Part shown: one piece after another, positions 52,174 through 60,445 of the stretch
Numbering within the stretch: position 1 is the stretch's first letter
Layout of the letters: every line of letters begins with the position of its first letter
Origin: an uncultured Oscillospiraceae bacterium
Lineage (GTDB): Bacteria; Bacillota; Clostridia; Oscillospirales; Acutalibacteraceae
Length of the DNA stretch: 64,000 bases
Direction: 5' to 3'
NCBI GenBank assembly: GCA_900543555.1
Contig: UQRL01000002.1
Location: 28,044 to 92,043, forward strand
Notes under the pieces: model-generated
The model's database searches: none
What the model was told of the DNA's origin: nothing
What the model saw: the letters and a program-made list of their open reading frames with translations, nothing else
Made by a program: the position numbers and the translations under genes

Positions 52174-53385
52174 ATGAGCTTTCTCAGCAAAAAGACAATC
52201 GACGACATCGACGTAAAAGGCAAGCGCGTGCTGGTCCGTGTTGACTTCAACGTCCCCATGAAGGACGGCGTCATCACCAATGACAACCGCATTGTGGCGG
52301 CCCTGCCCACCATTAAGAAGCTGGTGGCCGACGGCGGCAAGGTGATCCTGTGCAGCCATCTGGGCAAGCCGAAGAACGGCCCTGAGGCCAAGTTCAGCCT
52401 GGCCCCCTGCGCTGTCCGCCTCTCTGAACTGCTGGGGCAGCCCGTGGTCTTTGCCGACGACGACACCGTGGTGGGCGACAACGCCAAGGCCGCCGTGGCC
52501 GCGATGAAGGACGGCGACGTTGTGGTGCTGCAGAACACCCGCTTCCGCAAGGAGGAGACCAAAAACCTGGAGCCCTTCTCCAGCGAGCTGGCCAGCCTGG
52601 CTGACGTGTATGTCAACGACGCTTTCGGCTCTGCCCACCGCGCCCACTGCTCCACTGCCGGTGTTACCGACCACATCAAGGACACCGCTGTGGGCTATCT
52701 GATGAGCAAGGAGATCGAGTTCCTGGGCAACGCCGTGGAGAACCCCGTGCGTCCCTTCGTGGCCATTCTGGGCGGCGCCAAGGTTGCGGACAAGCTGAGC
52801 GTCATTGAGAATCTGCTGACCAAGGTGGACACCCTGATCATCGGCGGCGGCATGGCTTACACCTTCCTGAAGGCCCAGGGCAAAGAGGTTGGCACCTCTC
52901 TGGTGGACGAGGAGAAGATCGAGTACTGCCAGAACATGCTGAAGAAGGCTGAGGAGAAGGGCGTCAAGCTGCTTCTGCCTGTGGACACCGTCATCGCTCC
53001 CGCGTTCCCTGACCCCATCGACGCCGAGATCGCCACTGAGGTTGTGGACTCCGACAAGATCCCCGCGGACAAGATGGGCCTGGACATCGGCCCCAAGACC
53101 CGCGAGCTGTTTGGCGAGGCTGTGAAGTCCGCCAAGACCGTGGTCTGGAACGGCCCCATGGGCGTGTTTGAGAACCCCGTGCTGGCTGAGGGCACCCGCG
53201 CTGTGGCCAAGGCCCTGGCCGAGACTGACGCCACCACCATCATCGGCGGCGGCGACTCCGCTGCGGCTGTGATGCAGCTGGGCTACGCCGACAAGATCAC
53301 CCACATCTCCACCGGCGGCGGCGCCTCCCTGGAGTACCTGGAGGGCAAGGTTCTGCCCGGCATTGCCTGCATTGCCGACAAATAA
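52174..53385 (+). CDS. pgk: Phosphoglycerate kinase
   Basis: Transfers phosphate from 1,3-bisphosphoglycerate to ADP. The 403-residue product has [11 protein letters not shown] (residues 22-32), [16 protein letters not shown], the hinge region VEN and the nucleotide loop [15 protein letters not shown] near residue 355. AAAGGAG precedes ATG 52174. Codon use is strongly biased. Heads the pgk-tpiA-zinc ribbon-gpmI cluster. Confidence 0.98.
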   Translation: MSFLSKKTIDDIDVKGKRVLVRVDFNVPMKDGVITNDNRIVAALPTIKKLVADGGKVILCSHLGKPKNGPEAKFSLAPCAVRLSELLGQPVVFADDDTVVGDNAKAAVAAMKDGDVVVLQNTRFRKEETKNLEPFSSELASLADVYVNDAFGSAHRAHCSTAGVTDHIKDTAVGYLMSKEIEFLGNAVENPVRPFVAILGGAKVADKLSVIENLLTKVDTLIIGGGMAYTFLKAQGKEVGTSLVDEEKIEYCQNMLKKAEEKGVKLLLPVDTVIAPAFPDPIDAEIATEVVDSDKIPADKMGLDIGPKTRELFGEAVKSAKTVVWNGPMGVFENPVLAEGTRAVAKALAETDATTIIGGGDSAAAVMQLGYADKITHISTGGGASLEYLEGKVLPGIACIADK

Positions 53386-53398
53386 ATCCCTACGCTCA

Positions 53399-53430
53399 GA
53401 ATGCGGCGGCCCCAAGCCGCCGCATTTTTG
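53399..53430 (+). terminator. Hairpin between pgk and tpiA
   Basis: AATGCGGCGGC/GCCGCCGCATTTTT stem. It may end part of the pgk transcripts or protect their 3' ends, since tpiA has no clear promoter of its own. Confidence 0.65.
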
Positions 53431-53470
53431 ATAAACCATTTACCCATACTATATAAAGGAGAGAACCCTC

Positions 53471-54241
53471 ATGAATAAAGCACTGCGCAAGGCGGTTATC
53501 GCCGGCAACTGGAAAATGAACAAGACCCCCGCGGAGGCCAAGGAGCTGATTTCCGCCATCGCCCCCCTGGTGAAGGACGCCGGCTGCGACGTGGTGGCCT
53601 GCACCCCCTTTGTGGACCTGGCCTCTGCCCAGGAGGCCGCTGCCGGCACCAACATCCAGATTGGCGCGGAGAACTGCCACTGGGAGAAGAGCGGCGCCTA
53701 CACCGGTGAGATCAGCGCGGAGATGCTGGCTTCCATGGGTGTGAATATCGTCATTATCGGCCACAGCGAGCGCCGCCAGTACTTTGGCGAGACCGACGTG
53801 ACCGTGCAGAAGCGTGTTCGGGCTGCTCTGGACGCCGGCCTGACCGTGATCCTCTGCGTGGGCGAGACCCTGGAGCAGCGGGAGCAGGGCATCACCAGCG
53901 AGCTGGTGGCCATGCAGACCAAGATCGCCCTGGGCGGCGTCTCTGAGGAGGAGCTGAAGCGCGTTATTATCGCTTACGAGCCTGTGTGGGCCATCGGCAC
54001 CGGCAAGACCGCCACGGCCCAGCAGGCCAACGAGGTGTGCCACACCATCCGTGAGGTCATCGGCGCTGTGTACAGCCAGGCCGCTGCCGACGGCATCACC
54101 ATCCAGTACGGCGGCTCCATGAACGCCGGCAACGCTGCCGAGCTGCTGGCCCAGCCCGATGTGGACGGCGGCCTGATCGGCGGCGCCTCCCTGAAGCCCA
54201 ACGACTTCGCCACCATCGTCAAGGCTGCCACGGAAGGCTGA
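53471..54241 (+). CDS. tpiA: Triosephosphate isomerase
   Basis: Interconverts dihydroxyacetone phosphate and glyceraldehyde 3-phosphate. The 256-residue barrel has the catalytic lysine in IAGNWKMNKT (about residue 14), histidine in IIGHSERRQYFGE (about 99), glutamate in AYEPVWAIGTGKTAT (about 171) and phosphate loop YGGSMNAGNA. GGAGAG precedes ATG 53471. Followed 5 bases later by a small zinc-ribbon gene. Confidence 0.98.
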   Translation: MNKALRKAVIAGNWKMNKTPAEAKELISAIAPLVKDAGCDVVACTPFVDLASAQEAAAGTNIQIGAENCHWEKSGAYTGEISAEMLASMGVNIVIIGHSERRQYFGETDVTVQKRVRAALDAGLTVILCVGETLEQREQGITSELVAMQTKIALGGVSEEELKRVIIAYEPVWAIGTGKTATAQQANEVCHTIREVIGAVYSQAAADGITIQYGGSMNAGNAAELLAQPDVDGGLIGGASLKPNDFATIVKAATEG

Positions 54242-54246
54242 GCCTT

Positions 54247-54471
54247 ATGAACTGCCCCGTTTGCGGGAAGGAGATGGAGCCCGGCTTTGTGCAGACCAAC
54301 CAGCGGGCCGCCTGGGTGAAAAAGCCCCATCCCCTGACCTTGATGCCCAAGGAGGGGGAAGTCCTGCTGGATAACAAGCTGTTCAGCTCCTGCTCCTTCC
54401 CCGGCTGGATCTGCAGGGACTGCAGAAAGATCGTCTTGGATTACGCAGACAAGCCCAGCCAGGAGGGGTGA
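54247..54471 (+). CDS. Small zinc-ribbon protein
   Basis: A 74-residue protein with two Cys pairs, NCPVCGKEM at the start and ICRDCRKIV near residue 59, forming one zinc ribbon, with the central segment LFSSCSFPGW. This arrangement fits the small PF20097/DUF6487-like zinc-ribbon proteins. It starts 5 bases after tpiA, so it is co-translated with glycolytic enzymes although no role in glycolysis is known. Confidence 0.85.
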   Translation: MNCPVCGKEMEPGFVQTNQRAAWVKKPHPLTLMPKEGEVLLDNKLFSSCSFPGWICRDCRKIVLDYADKPSQEG

Positions 54472-54589
54472 TTTTTCCTCTTTCAGGTCGTGGGCACGCA
54501 TAAACGGCTGACCCCGCCGCCTAAGAAATCTCCCCATCTCCGAAAGCTGCCAACGCGGGCTGCAAGCTGGCGTTTTTCACCCCGTTTCG

Positions 54590-54680
54590 CCGCCCTAAAG
54601 CGGCGTGCGCGAAATAAAAGTTCTTTGCTTCTTTCTTTCAAGAAAGAAGGGAAATAGGCGCACCGCAAGGTGCGACCTTT
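54590..54680. repeat. Intergenic repeat-like region before gpmI
   Basis: Within the gene-free stretch 54472-54726. TTCTTTCTTTC/GAAAGAAG hairpin (about 54632-54650) then GCGCACCGCAAGGTGCG (about 54658-54674). I recall this type as a dispersed intergenic element in this family; the window holds a loosely related stretch at 12190-12432. Confidence 0.4.
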
Positions 54681-54726
54681 ATCAGGCTTCCCGCTTGGGA
54701 AGCCTGGGAAAGGATGTGTCTTTACT

Positions 54727-56238
54727 ATGAAAAAACCTCTTGTTTTGATGATTCTCGATGGCTTTGGCATCGCCCCCACCGAGGGCAACGCCATTGCCGC
54801 GGCAAAGCATCCCAACATGGACAAAATCTTTGCTGAGAACCCCCACACCCAGATTGGCGCCTCCGGCATGGACGTGGGCCTGCCCGACGGCCAGATGGGC
54901 AACAGTGAAGTGGGCCACACCAACATCGGCGCGGGCCGCATTGTCTATCAGGAGCTGACCCGCATCACCAAGTCCGCCCAGGACGGCGACATGGATAAGA
55001 ACGAGGCCCTGTTGAAGGCCATGAACAACGCCAAGGACAACGGCAAGGCTCTCCACTTGATGGGCCTGCTGTCCGACGGCGGCGTGCACAGCCACAACAC
55101 CCACCTGTACGCTTTGCTGGAAATGGCCAAGCGCGTGGGCGTGGAGAAGGTGTTTGTCCACTGCTTTATGGACGGCCGCGACGTGCCCCCCTCCAGCGGC
55201 AAGGACTACGTCAAGGAATTGATGGACAAGCTGGAGGAGATCGGTGTGGGCAAGATTGCCACCGTCATGGGCCGCTACTACGCCATGGACCGGGACAACC
55301 GCTGGGAGCGTGTGGAGAAGGCCTATGCCGCCATGGTCTACGGCGAGGGCGAGCAGGCCGAGTGCCCCTTGTGCGCCATGCAGAACTCTTATGACAAGGA
55401 AGTCACCGACGAGTTTGTGGTGCCCACCGTTGTCAAGGGTGCCGAGCCCATTTCCGAGGGTGACAGTGTCATCTTCTACAACTTCCGTCCCGACCGGGCC
55501 CGGGAGATCACCCGCACCTTGGTGGACCCCGATTTCACCGGCTTTGAGCGGAAGAAGGGCTTCTTCCCCCTCTGCTATGTGTGCATGACCCAGTACGACG
55601 CCACCATGCCCAACGTGGAGGTGGCCTACAAGCCCGAGAGCTTGGTGAACACCTTTGGCGAGTACATCTCCAACAAGGGCCTGACCCAGCTGCGCATCGC
55701 CGAGACGGAGAAGTACGCCCATGTCACCTTCTTCTTCAACGGCGGCGTGGAGAAGCAGTACCCCGGCGAGGACCGCATTCTGGTCAAGTCCCCCGCTGTG
55801 GCCACCTACGATTTGCAGCCTGAAATGAGCGCCTATGAGGTCACCGACAAGATGGTGGAGGCCGTGAAATCCGGCAAGTACGACGCCCTCATCCTCAACT
55901 ACGCCAACTGCGACATGGTGGGTCACACCGGCGTGTTCGAGGCCGCTGTGAAGGCCGTGGAGGCCGTGGACACCTGCGTGGGCCGCGTGGTGGAGGCTGT
56001 GAAGGAAATGGGCGGCTGCGTGCTGCTCACCGCCGACCACGGCAACGCCGACAAGATGGTGGACGAGGACGGCACCCCCTTTACCGCCCACACCACCAAC
56101 CCCGTGCCCTTCTGCGTGATTAACCACCCCTGCCAGCTGCGGGAGGGCGGCCGCCTGGCGGACATCGCCCCCACCATGCTGAAGATTCTGGGCCTGGAGC
56201 AGCCCGCTGAGATGACCGGCGAAAGCATTATCCTGTGA
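54727..56238 (+). CDS. gpmI: 2,3-bisphosphoglycerate-independent phosphoglycerate mutase
   Basis: Mn2+-dependent mutase converting 3- to 2-phosphoglycerate. The 503-residue enzyme has [16 protein letters not shown] at residue 6, the phospho-serine in [15 protein letters not shown] (Ser at about 60), [11 protein letters not shown] near residue 151 and metal ligands in [10 protein letters not shown] and [13 protein letters not shown] near 400-440. ATG 54727 begins the family sequence; the open frame upstream to 54670 is not coding. Last gene of the glycolytic cluster, with its own terminator. Confidence 0.98.
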   Translation: MKKPLVLMILDGFGIAPTEGNAIAAAKHPNMDKIFAENPHTQIGASGMDVGLPDGQMGNSEVGHTNIGAGRIVYQELTRITKSAQDGDMDKNEALLKAMNNAKDNGKALHLMGLLSDGGVHSHNTHLYALLEMAKRVGVEKVFVHCFMDGRDVPPSSGKDYVKELMDKLEEIGVGKIATVMGRYYAMDRDNRWERVEKAYAAMVYGEGEQAECPLCAMQNSYDKEVTDEFVVPTVVKGAEPISEGDSVIFYNFRPDRAREITRTLVDPDFTGFERKKGFFPLCYVCMTQYDATMPNVEVAYKPESLVNTFGEYISNKGLTQLRIAETEKYAHVTFFFNGGVEKQYPGEDRILVKSPAVATYDLQPEMSAYEVTDKMVEAVKSGKYDALILNYANCDMVGHTGVFEAAVKAVEAVDTCVGRVVEAVKEMGGCVLLTADHGNADKMVDEDGTPFTAHTTNPVPFCVINHPCQLREGGRLADIAPTMLKILGLEQPAEMTGESIIL

Positions 56239-56249
56239 CCATCCAGAAC

Positions 56250-56285
56250 TAGAAAGAGCCTCCCCATTGGGGAGGCTCTTTTGCG
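56250..56285. terminator. Hairpin terminator between convergent genes
   Basis: AAAGAGCCTCCCC/GGGGAGGCTCTTTT stem. Confidence 0.85.
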
Positions 56286-56288
56286 TGT

Positions 56289-56753
56289 TTATTCCCCGGC
56301 GGGGTGCTGCTCTGTCCACATCTTGCCCAGAATGTCCTTGAGCACCAAAAAGGCGTCCAAAGGCGTGTAGTGGTAGGTGGATTCCAAATCCTGAAGCAGC
56401 GCCGCCAGGGGTGCTGTGTAGCGGGGGATATCCACCTGCTGGGGGTAGGTGGTGAGGACAGGGTACATCTCGCCCCACAGCTTGGTCCAGTCCACCTTTT
56501 GCTGGGTCTCCTCGCTGGTGTGCCGGATGACACGCTGGATTTCCTCCACCTGGGCGTCGTATTGGATCAAATCATCCAAGGTGGTGTGGTAAAGCTGGGC
56601 CAGGCTTTTGGCTTGGCGGATGTCCGGCAAAGTTTCATCCAGCTCCCACTTGGAGATGGTCTGGCGGCTGACCCCCAGCTTCTCCGCCACCTCCTCCTGA
56701 GTGAGGCCCCTGCTTTTCCTGGCGCTGTATAAACTGTTTCCCAAACTGCTCAT
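56289..56753 (-). CDS. XRE-family transcriptional regulator
   Basis: A 154-residue DNA-binding protein. The helix-turn-helix is at residues 7-61 (LYSARKSRGLTQEEVAEKLG, then VSRQTISKWELDETLPDI, and LYHTTLDDLIQYD). The C-terminal 90 residues (PPRYTAPLAALLQDL type, HYTPLDAFLVLKDIL) are a family-specific effector or dimer region. AAAGGAGG precedes ATG 56753. The solute-binding lipoprotein gene is divergent 207 bases away and may be its target. Confidence 0.87.
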   Translation of the reverse strand: MSSLGNSLYSARKSRGLTQEEVAEKLGVSRQTISKWELDETLPDIRQAKSLAQLYHTTLDDLIQYDAQVEEIQRVIRHTSEETQQKVDWTKLWGEMYPVLTTYPQQVDIPRYTAPLAALLQDLESTYHYTPLDAFLVLKDILGKMWTEQHPAGE

Positions 56754-56960
56754 TGTGTTTCCTCCTTTGCTGCGCTGGAAACAGTATAGCCCATGCAAGG
56801 GGAAAAATCCAGTCCCAAGCCCTTCCCTTTCCGCCCGTTTTCCCGTCAAATGGCCGGAAGGAAAACTTTGGGCTGCAAAGTCTTTTTTCTCTCTAAGAAC
56901 AATAGAGGCCTGTTTGCTGTGTATACTAAATTTTATCACGTCTGGAAATGGGGAATGGCC

Positions 56961-58538
56961 ATGGGAAAACGAATTGTTTCCGCGCTGCTCTGCGTGTTTC
57001 TGCTGTGCCTGTGCGCGGGCTGCGGGGGGTATAAGGAGGGGCAGAGCTTCACTGCCCTTTTGCCGCAGAACATATTCTCTCTCGATCCACAGACCGCCAC
57101 AGGCGAGGCTTCCGGCATGGTGCTGGACTCCCTCTTTGAGGGGTTGTGCCGCATTGACGAAAAGGGAGAAACTGTGCCGGGGGTGGCCCGCCGTTGGGAA
57201 TTCAACGAGGACGCCACAGAGTTCACCTTTCACCTGCGGCCCCGGGCCCAGTGGAGCGACGGCACCCCCCTGACTGCCCAGGACTTCGTGTTCGGCATTA
57301 CACGGGCTCTCTCCTCCTCCACAGGCGCAGTGGCCGAGGATATGTTGGCCATTGTCAACGCCAGGGCCTACGCCGCCGGAGAGGTGGACGCCTCTGCCTT
57401 AGGGGTGGTGGCCGAGGACGACCACACGCTGGTCATCCGCCTGGAAAAGGGCAACCCAGACTTCCCCTCCCTCACGGCAGGAGCCCATTACATGCCCTGC
57501 AACCAGGACTATTTCCAATCCTGCCAAGGGCATTACGGCCTCTCCTCAGAGTATCTCATCACCAATGGCCCCTTCACCTTTGCCAGTGCCTACGCCTGGC
57601 AGACGGACAGTGGAGAGCGTTCGATCACTGTGACCCGTTCTGAGACCTATCGGGGAGAGAGAAAGGCGGCCGCCGCCAGCGTCACCTACCTCATTGATTA
57701 TGACGAAGCCTATGACACGGACCCCGTGGCAGCCCTCTCCAGCGGGGAAGTGGATATTGCCGCCTTAACTGCCGTGCAGGCCCAGGCAGCAGAGGAAGCA
57801 GGCTGCGGTGTTCTGGCCGTGGACGATGCCGTAACCGGCCTACTGCTGAACCCCCAGTCGGACAAGCTGGAAAACGCCCAGCTCCGTTCCCTGTTCTTCA
57901 AGACCCTGGACCGGGCGGACCTGCTCTCCCGCCGGGAAGGCGCAGTGGAGGCCCAGGGCATTATGGCGGACTGCGTGCTGTGGGACGGCGAGCCCTATTA
58001 CAGCCAGGGCACCCAGGCCTACACCCCCCAGGATCTGAAGGCCACCCAAGAGCTTCCCTCTCTGCTGCGCAGCCTAGAGCTGGACGAGATGCCCAGCATC
58101 ACCGTCATCTGCCTGAACGACGAGGAATCCATCAATGTGGTCAACGGGATGCTGGTGGCCTGGAACAGCGCTTTAGGCAACGCCTTTAACCTGGAACCCC
58201 TCTCTGCCAGCCAATTTCAGGCGCGCATTGCCTCAGGAAATTACGAAGCAGCGCTGTACACCCTGCGGGCTGGGGGCACCACCCCCTATGACGTGTTGAA
58301 GTCCTTTGAAAGCACTGCCTCCCCCACCCTGCTGCAAAACGAGGAGTATGACAGCGCCCTGCGCTCCCTGACCTTTGATCTGGCCTCCTACCAGGCGGCG
58401 GAACAGCTGCTTCAGGAGCAATATGTGTTCTACCCCCTTTTCCGGGACCAAACCCATTATGGCACCAGCCCCAACACCCGGGGCATCACGGTTTCCCCGG
58501 ATTTGAGCGTCAGCTTCACCAACGCCCGGAAGCGGTAA
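56961..58538 (+). CDS. ABC transporter solute-binding lipoprotein (family 5, oligopeptide type)
   Basis: A 525-residue OppA/DppA-type binding protein. Signal peptide ends in the lipobox LCAGC (Cys near residue 20). Family 5 landmarks are QNIFSLDPQTATGEASGMVL, WSDGTPLTAQDFVFG near residue 105 and AGAHYMPCNQDYF near 176. It would bind peptides or nickel-type ligands outside the cell. No permease or ATPase genes are adjacent, so it must share a transporter encoded elsewhere. GGGGA lies 6 bases before ATG 56961; ATG 56955 is the alternative. Confidence 0.88.
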   Translation: MGKRIVSALLCVFLLCLCAGCGGYKEGQSFTALLPQNIFSLDPQTATGEASGMVLDSLFEGLCRIDEKGETVPGVARRWEFNEDATEFTFHLRPRAQWSDGTPLTAQDFVFGITRALSSSTGAVAEDMLAIVNARAYAAGEVDASALGVVAEDDHTLVIRLEKGNPDFPSLTAGAHYMPCNQDYFQSCQGHYGLSSEYLITNGPFTFASAYAWQTDSGERSITVTRSETYRGERKAAAASVTYLIDYDEAYDTDPVAALSSGEVDIAALTAVQAQAAEEAGCGVLAVDDAVTGLLLNPQSDKLENAQLRSLFFKTLDRADLLSRREGAVEAQGIMADCVLWDGEPYYSQGTQAYTPQDLKATQELPSLLRSLELDEMPSITVICLNDEESINVVNGMLVAWNSALGNAFNLEPLSASQFQARIASGNYEAALYTLRAGGTTPYDVLKSFESTASPTLLQNEEYDSALRSLTFDLASYQAAEQLLQEQYVFYPLFRDQTHYGTSPNTRGITVSPDLSVSFTNARKR

Positions 58539-58539
58539 A

Positions 58540-58576
58540 AAATCCCCGAGCCTCCGCTCGGGGATTTTCTCATTTT
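58540..58576. terminator. Hairpin terminator between convergent genes
   Basis: AAAATCCCCGAGC/GCTCGGGGATTTT stem. Confidence 0.85.
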
Positions 58577-59277
58577 TCGCTTTCCCTGTTCAGCTGGTCC
58601 AGCACACAACACACAGCCTGGCAGCAGACCTCCGCGGCAGGGGAACAGTTTTCCTCAAAGTCCCCCGCGCCTTCCCCGTCCGCCCCGTCACTGATAGTGC
58701 GCACAGAGAGGAAAGGCACCTGGTTCACCAGGCACACATGGGCCACGGCAGCGGTCTCCATATCCACAATATCCGGATCAAAGTCCCGCTGCAGGGCCAG
58801 GCGCTCCGGCCCCGCAATAAAGGCCTCTCCTGTAATGCAGCGGCCAAACACCACCTTCCTCCCTGGAAACGGCTGTGAAGCCAAGCCCCTGCGGGCCGCC
58901 TCCAGCAGGCGGGGGTCCGTCCGCATCCAGATAGTGGGAAGATGAGGGTGGCTTCCCGTAAGGATCTCCTCTGCCACATCGTGATAGGCCACCTGTTCTG
59001 CCACCACCGTGTCAAATGGCGCCAGGGAATCCCGCAGCCCCCCTGCGGCTCCCGCATCAATGACAGCTTTGGCGCCGCACAGGGAAATAAGCTGCTGGGC
59101 GGCAATGGCCGCATTGACTTTTCCCACGCCGCCCGCTACCAGGGCCACTGGGCACCCCTCCAGCCGGCCCAGTGTGAAAGGCAGCATCACCGCCTGTCGG
59201 ACCTCTTCCCTCTCTAGCCGGCGGAGAAAGGGCGCCAGCTCTGACTCATCCGCACAAAATATTCCAATCCGTTCCAT
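58570..59277 (-). CDS. mtnN: 5'-methylthioadenosine/S-adenosylhomocysteine nucleosidase
   Basis: Splits adenine from methylthioadenosine and S-adenosylhomocysteine, recycling by-products of SAM use. The 235-residue product has IGIFCADESELAPFL at the N-terminus, VAGGVGKVNAAIAAQ near residue 47, VDMETAAVAHVC (ribose-binding Glu, about 170) and VRTISDGADG (catalytic Asp, about 193). AGGAGGGGC precedes ATG 59277. Confidence 0.95.
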   Translation of the reverse strand: MERIGIFCADESELAPFLRRLEREEVRQAVMLPFTLGRLEGCPVALVAGGVGKVNAAIAAQQLISLCGAKAVIDAGAAGGLRDSLAPFDTVVAEQVAYHDVAEEILTGSHPHLPTIWMRTDPRLLEAARRGLASQPFPGRKVVFGRCITGEAFIAGPERLALQRDFDPDIVDMETAAVAHVCLVNQVPFLSVRTISDGADGEGAGDFEENCSPAAEVCCQAVCCVLDQLNRESEK

Positions 59278-59287
59278 AGCCCCTCCT

Positions 59288-59325
59288 ACAAAAAAAGCGG
59301 CAGGAAAGCCCGCCGCCTTTCTTTC
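59288..59325 (-). terminator. Terminator after the 49-residue gene
   Basis: On the minus strand GGCGGCGGGC...CCTGCCGC followed by TTTTTTT. Confidence 0.65.
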
Positions 59326-59336
59326 ATGTTGCGCGA

Positions 59337-59486
59337 TTACTGAATGGAGCAATCCAGATAGTGCTCCAACTCCTCGTCATCCTTTTTCTTGTCCAAATAG
59401 AGCAGCAGGGCCGATAGAGCCGCCACTACAGCAGCCACCGCAACCACAAAGCCAATGAACAAAGCCAGCTTGCTTCCTTTTTTCAT
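59337..59486 (-). CDS. Mini membrane protein, 49 residues
   Basis: Starts KKGSKLALFIGFVVAVAA, has one membrane segment (about residues 7-31), then KKKDDEELEHYLDCSIQ. GGAGGTG lies 7 bases before ATG 59486, a strong ribosome site for a protein this short, and a terminator follows its stop, so it is likely a real gene. Sits between rpsT and mtnN. Function unknown. Confidence 0.65.
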   Translation of the reverse strand: MKKGSKLALFIGFVVAVAAVVAALSALLLYLDKKKDDEELEHYLDCSIQ

Positions 59487-59576
59487 ATATGAGCACCTCC
59501 AACAGCATTTAGGATATCCTTCATACAGTTTATGATACCCAATTCCAAGGAAAATGTCAACTGAAAAAATGGGCAA

Positions 59577-59642
59577 AAAAACAGCGCAGAGGTGATTTCT
59601 CGGGAAACCTGCGTTTCCCGCTACCCTGCGCACTGTTTTTCC
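59577..59642 (-). terminator. Terminator of rpsT
   Basis: On the minus strand AACAGTGCGCAG and CTGCGCTGTTTTTTT pair around an inner hairpin (GGGAAACGCAGGTTTCCC). Confidence 0.75.
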
Positions 59643-59671
59643 ATTGTAGAGCCGCAAATGCCGAAGGTCCC

Positions 59672-59932
59672 TTAGGCGCCAGCGTTGAGCTTCTTGGCGA
59701 GGGCGGACTTTCTTCTGGCAGCGGTATTCTTGTGGAGGATCCCCTTGGAAGCGGCCTGGTCGATCTTCTTGATGGCCACGCGAACCACGGCCTCCTTGTC
59801 GGCGGCGCCAGCAGCAATTGCAGCGTTAGCCTTCTTGATCTCCGTCTTCAGCTGGGAGTTGATGGCCTTGTTCTGCATGGTCTTGGTGGCGATCACCTTT
59901 ACACGCTTTTTAGCAGATTTGATATTCGGCAT
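59672..59932 (-). CDS. rpsT: Ribosomal protein bS20
   Basis: Small-subunit protein that binds 16S rRNA. The 86-residue, very basic helical product starts PNIKSAKKRVKVIATKT and ends AARRKSALAKKLNAGA, with KGILHKNTAARRKS typical of bS20. AAGGAGGTGTG precedes ATG 59932, a near-perfect ribosome site. Confidence 0.98.
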   Translation of the reverse strand: MPNIKSAKKRVKVIATKTMQNKAINSQLKTEIKKANAAIAAGAADKEAVVRVAIKKIDQAASKGILHKNTAARRKSALAKKLNAGA

Positions 59933-59963
59933 AAGTCACACCTCCTTCTCGAACGCAGAGATT

Positions 59964-59992
59964 ATGATACCACGAGAACGGGAAAAAAGCAA
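59964..59992 (-). promoter_or_regulatory. Promoter of rpsT
   Basis: On the minus strand TTGCTT (59987-59992), 17 bases, TATCAT (59964-59969). Confidence 0.7.
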
Positions 59993-60020
59993 GTTCTTTT
60001 TTCATTTTTTCGTGGATGGA

Positions 60021-60050
60021 TTGACAATCTCCCCGGGGATGATGTAAAAT
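60021..60050 (+). promoter_or_regulatory. Promoter of the tRNA-Arg locus
   Basis: TTGACA (60021-60026), 18 bases, TAAAAT (60045-60050). It reads into the broken tRNA and then the intact tRNA-Arg. Confidence 0.75.
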
Positions 60051-60099
60051 AGGGAGACGGCAAAGGAAGCGGCGGCTTTCCCCTTTTGCCACAGCATCT

Positions 60100-60166
60100 G
60101 CCCCTATAGTTAAACGGATATAACAAACCCCTCCTAAGCGGCAGTTCGTTCGAATCCTGTGGAGCC
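60100..60166 (+). pseudogene. Broken tRNA-Arg (CCT) gene: normal 5' half, abnormal 3' half
   Basis: The first 39 bases have a normal tRNA-Arg(CCT) order: acceptor GCCCCTA, D stem GTTA/TAAC and loop CTCCTAA. After CTCCTAAG the sequence stops matching: the anticodon stem no longer closes, the T arm (around TTCGAAT) does not pair and the 3' acceptor strand mismatches at three of seven places; no CCA follows. It looks like the junction left when an element recombined in the anticodon loop. Confidence 0.7.
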
Positions 60167-60191
60167 TGAAAATTGAATATTTGTTGTATAA

Positions 60192-60268
60192 GCCCCCGTA
60201 CCTCACCGGGATAGAGGGTCCGCCTCCTAAGCGGAATGTAGTGAGTTCGAGTCTCGCCGGGGGTGCCA
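60192..60268 (+). tRNA. tRNA-Arg (anticodon CCT)
   Basis: Complete cloverleaf: acceptor GCCCCCG/CGGGGGT, D stem CCTC/GAGG, anticodon stem TCCGC/GCGGA around CTCCTAA (anticodon CCT, reads AGG), T stem GTGAG/CTCGC, CCA encoded. A terminator hairpin starts directly after it. It shares CCTCCTAAGCGG with the broken tRNA upstream and lies next to the integrase gene. Confidence 0.94.
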
Positions 60269-60318
60269 AAACAACCGCTGTAAGCCATTTTTCGCTGGTT
60301 TACAGCGGTTTTTGTTTT
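60268..60318 (+). terminator. Terminator of tRNA-Arg
   Basis: AAAACAACCGCTGTAA pairs with TTACAGCGGTTTTTGTTTT. Confidence 0.8.
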
Positions 60319-60445
60319 AAGCAAAAAACATATAGCAAAGGGAGCGTTTCCATTCAATTTTGTTGTATGCTTGCTAATTGGATTTGAACGGTTTACAAAC
60401 TCTTGCTAAGAAAAATCGCATCCCTGCTAATTCGATTTTTCGGAC

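Noticed and set aside
54682..56478. 598-codon minus-strand frame over gpmI
   Set aside because: Antisense of a high-expression gene with strong codon bias.
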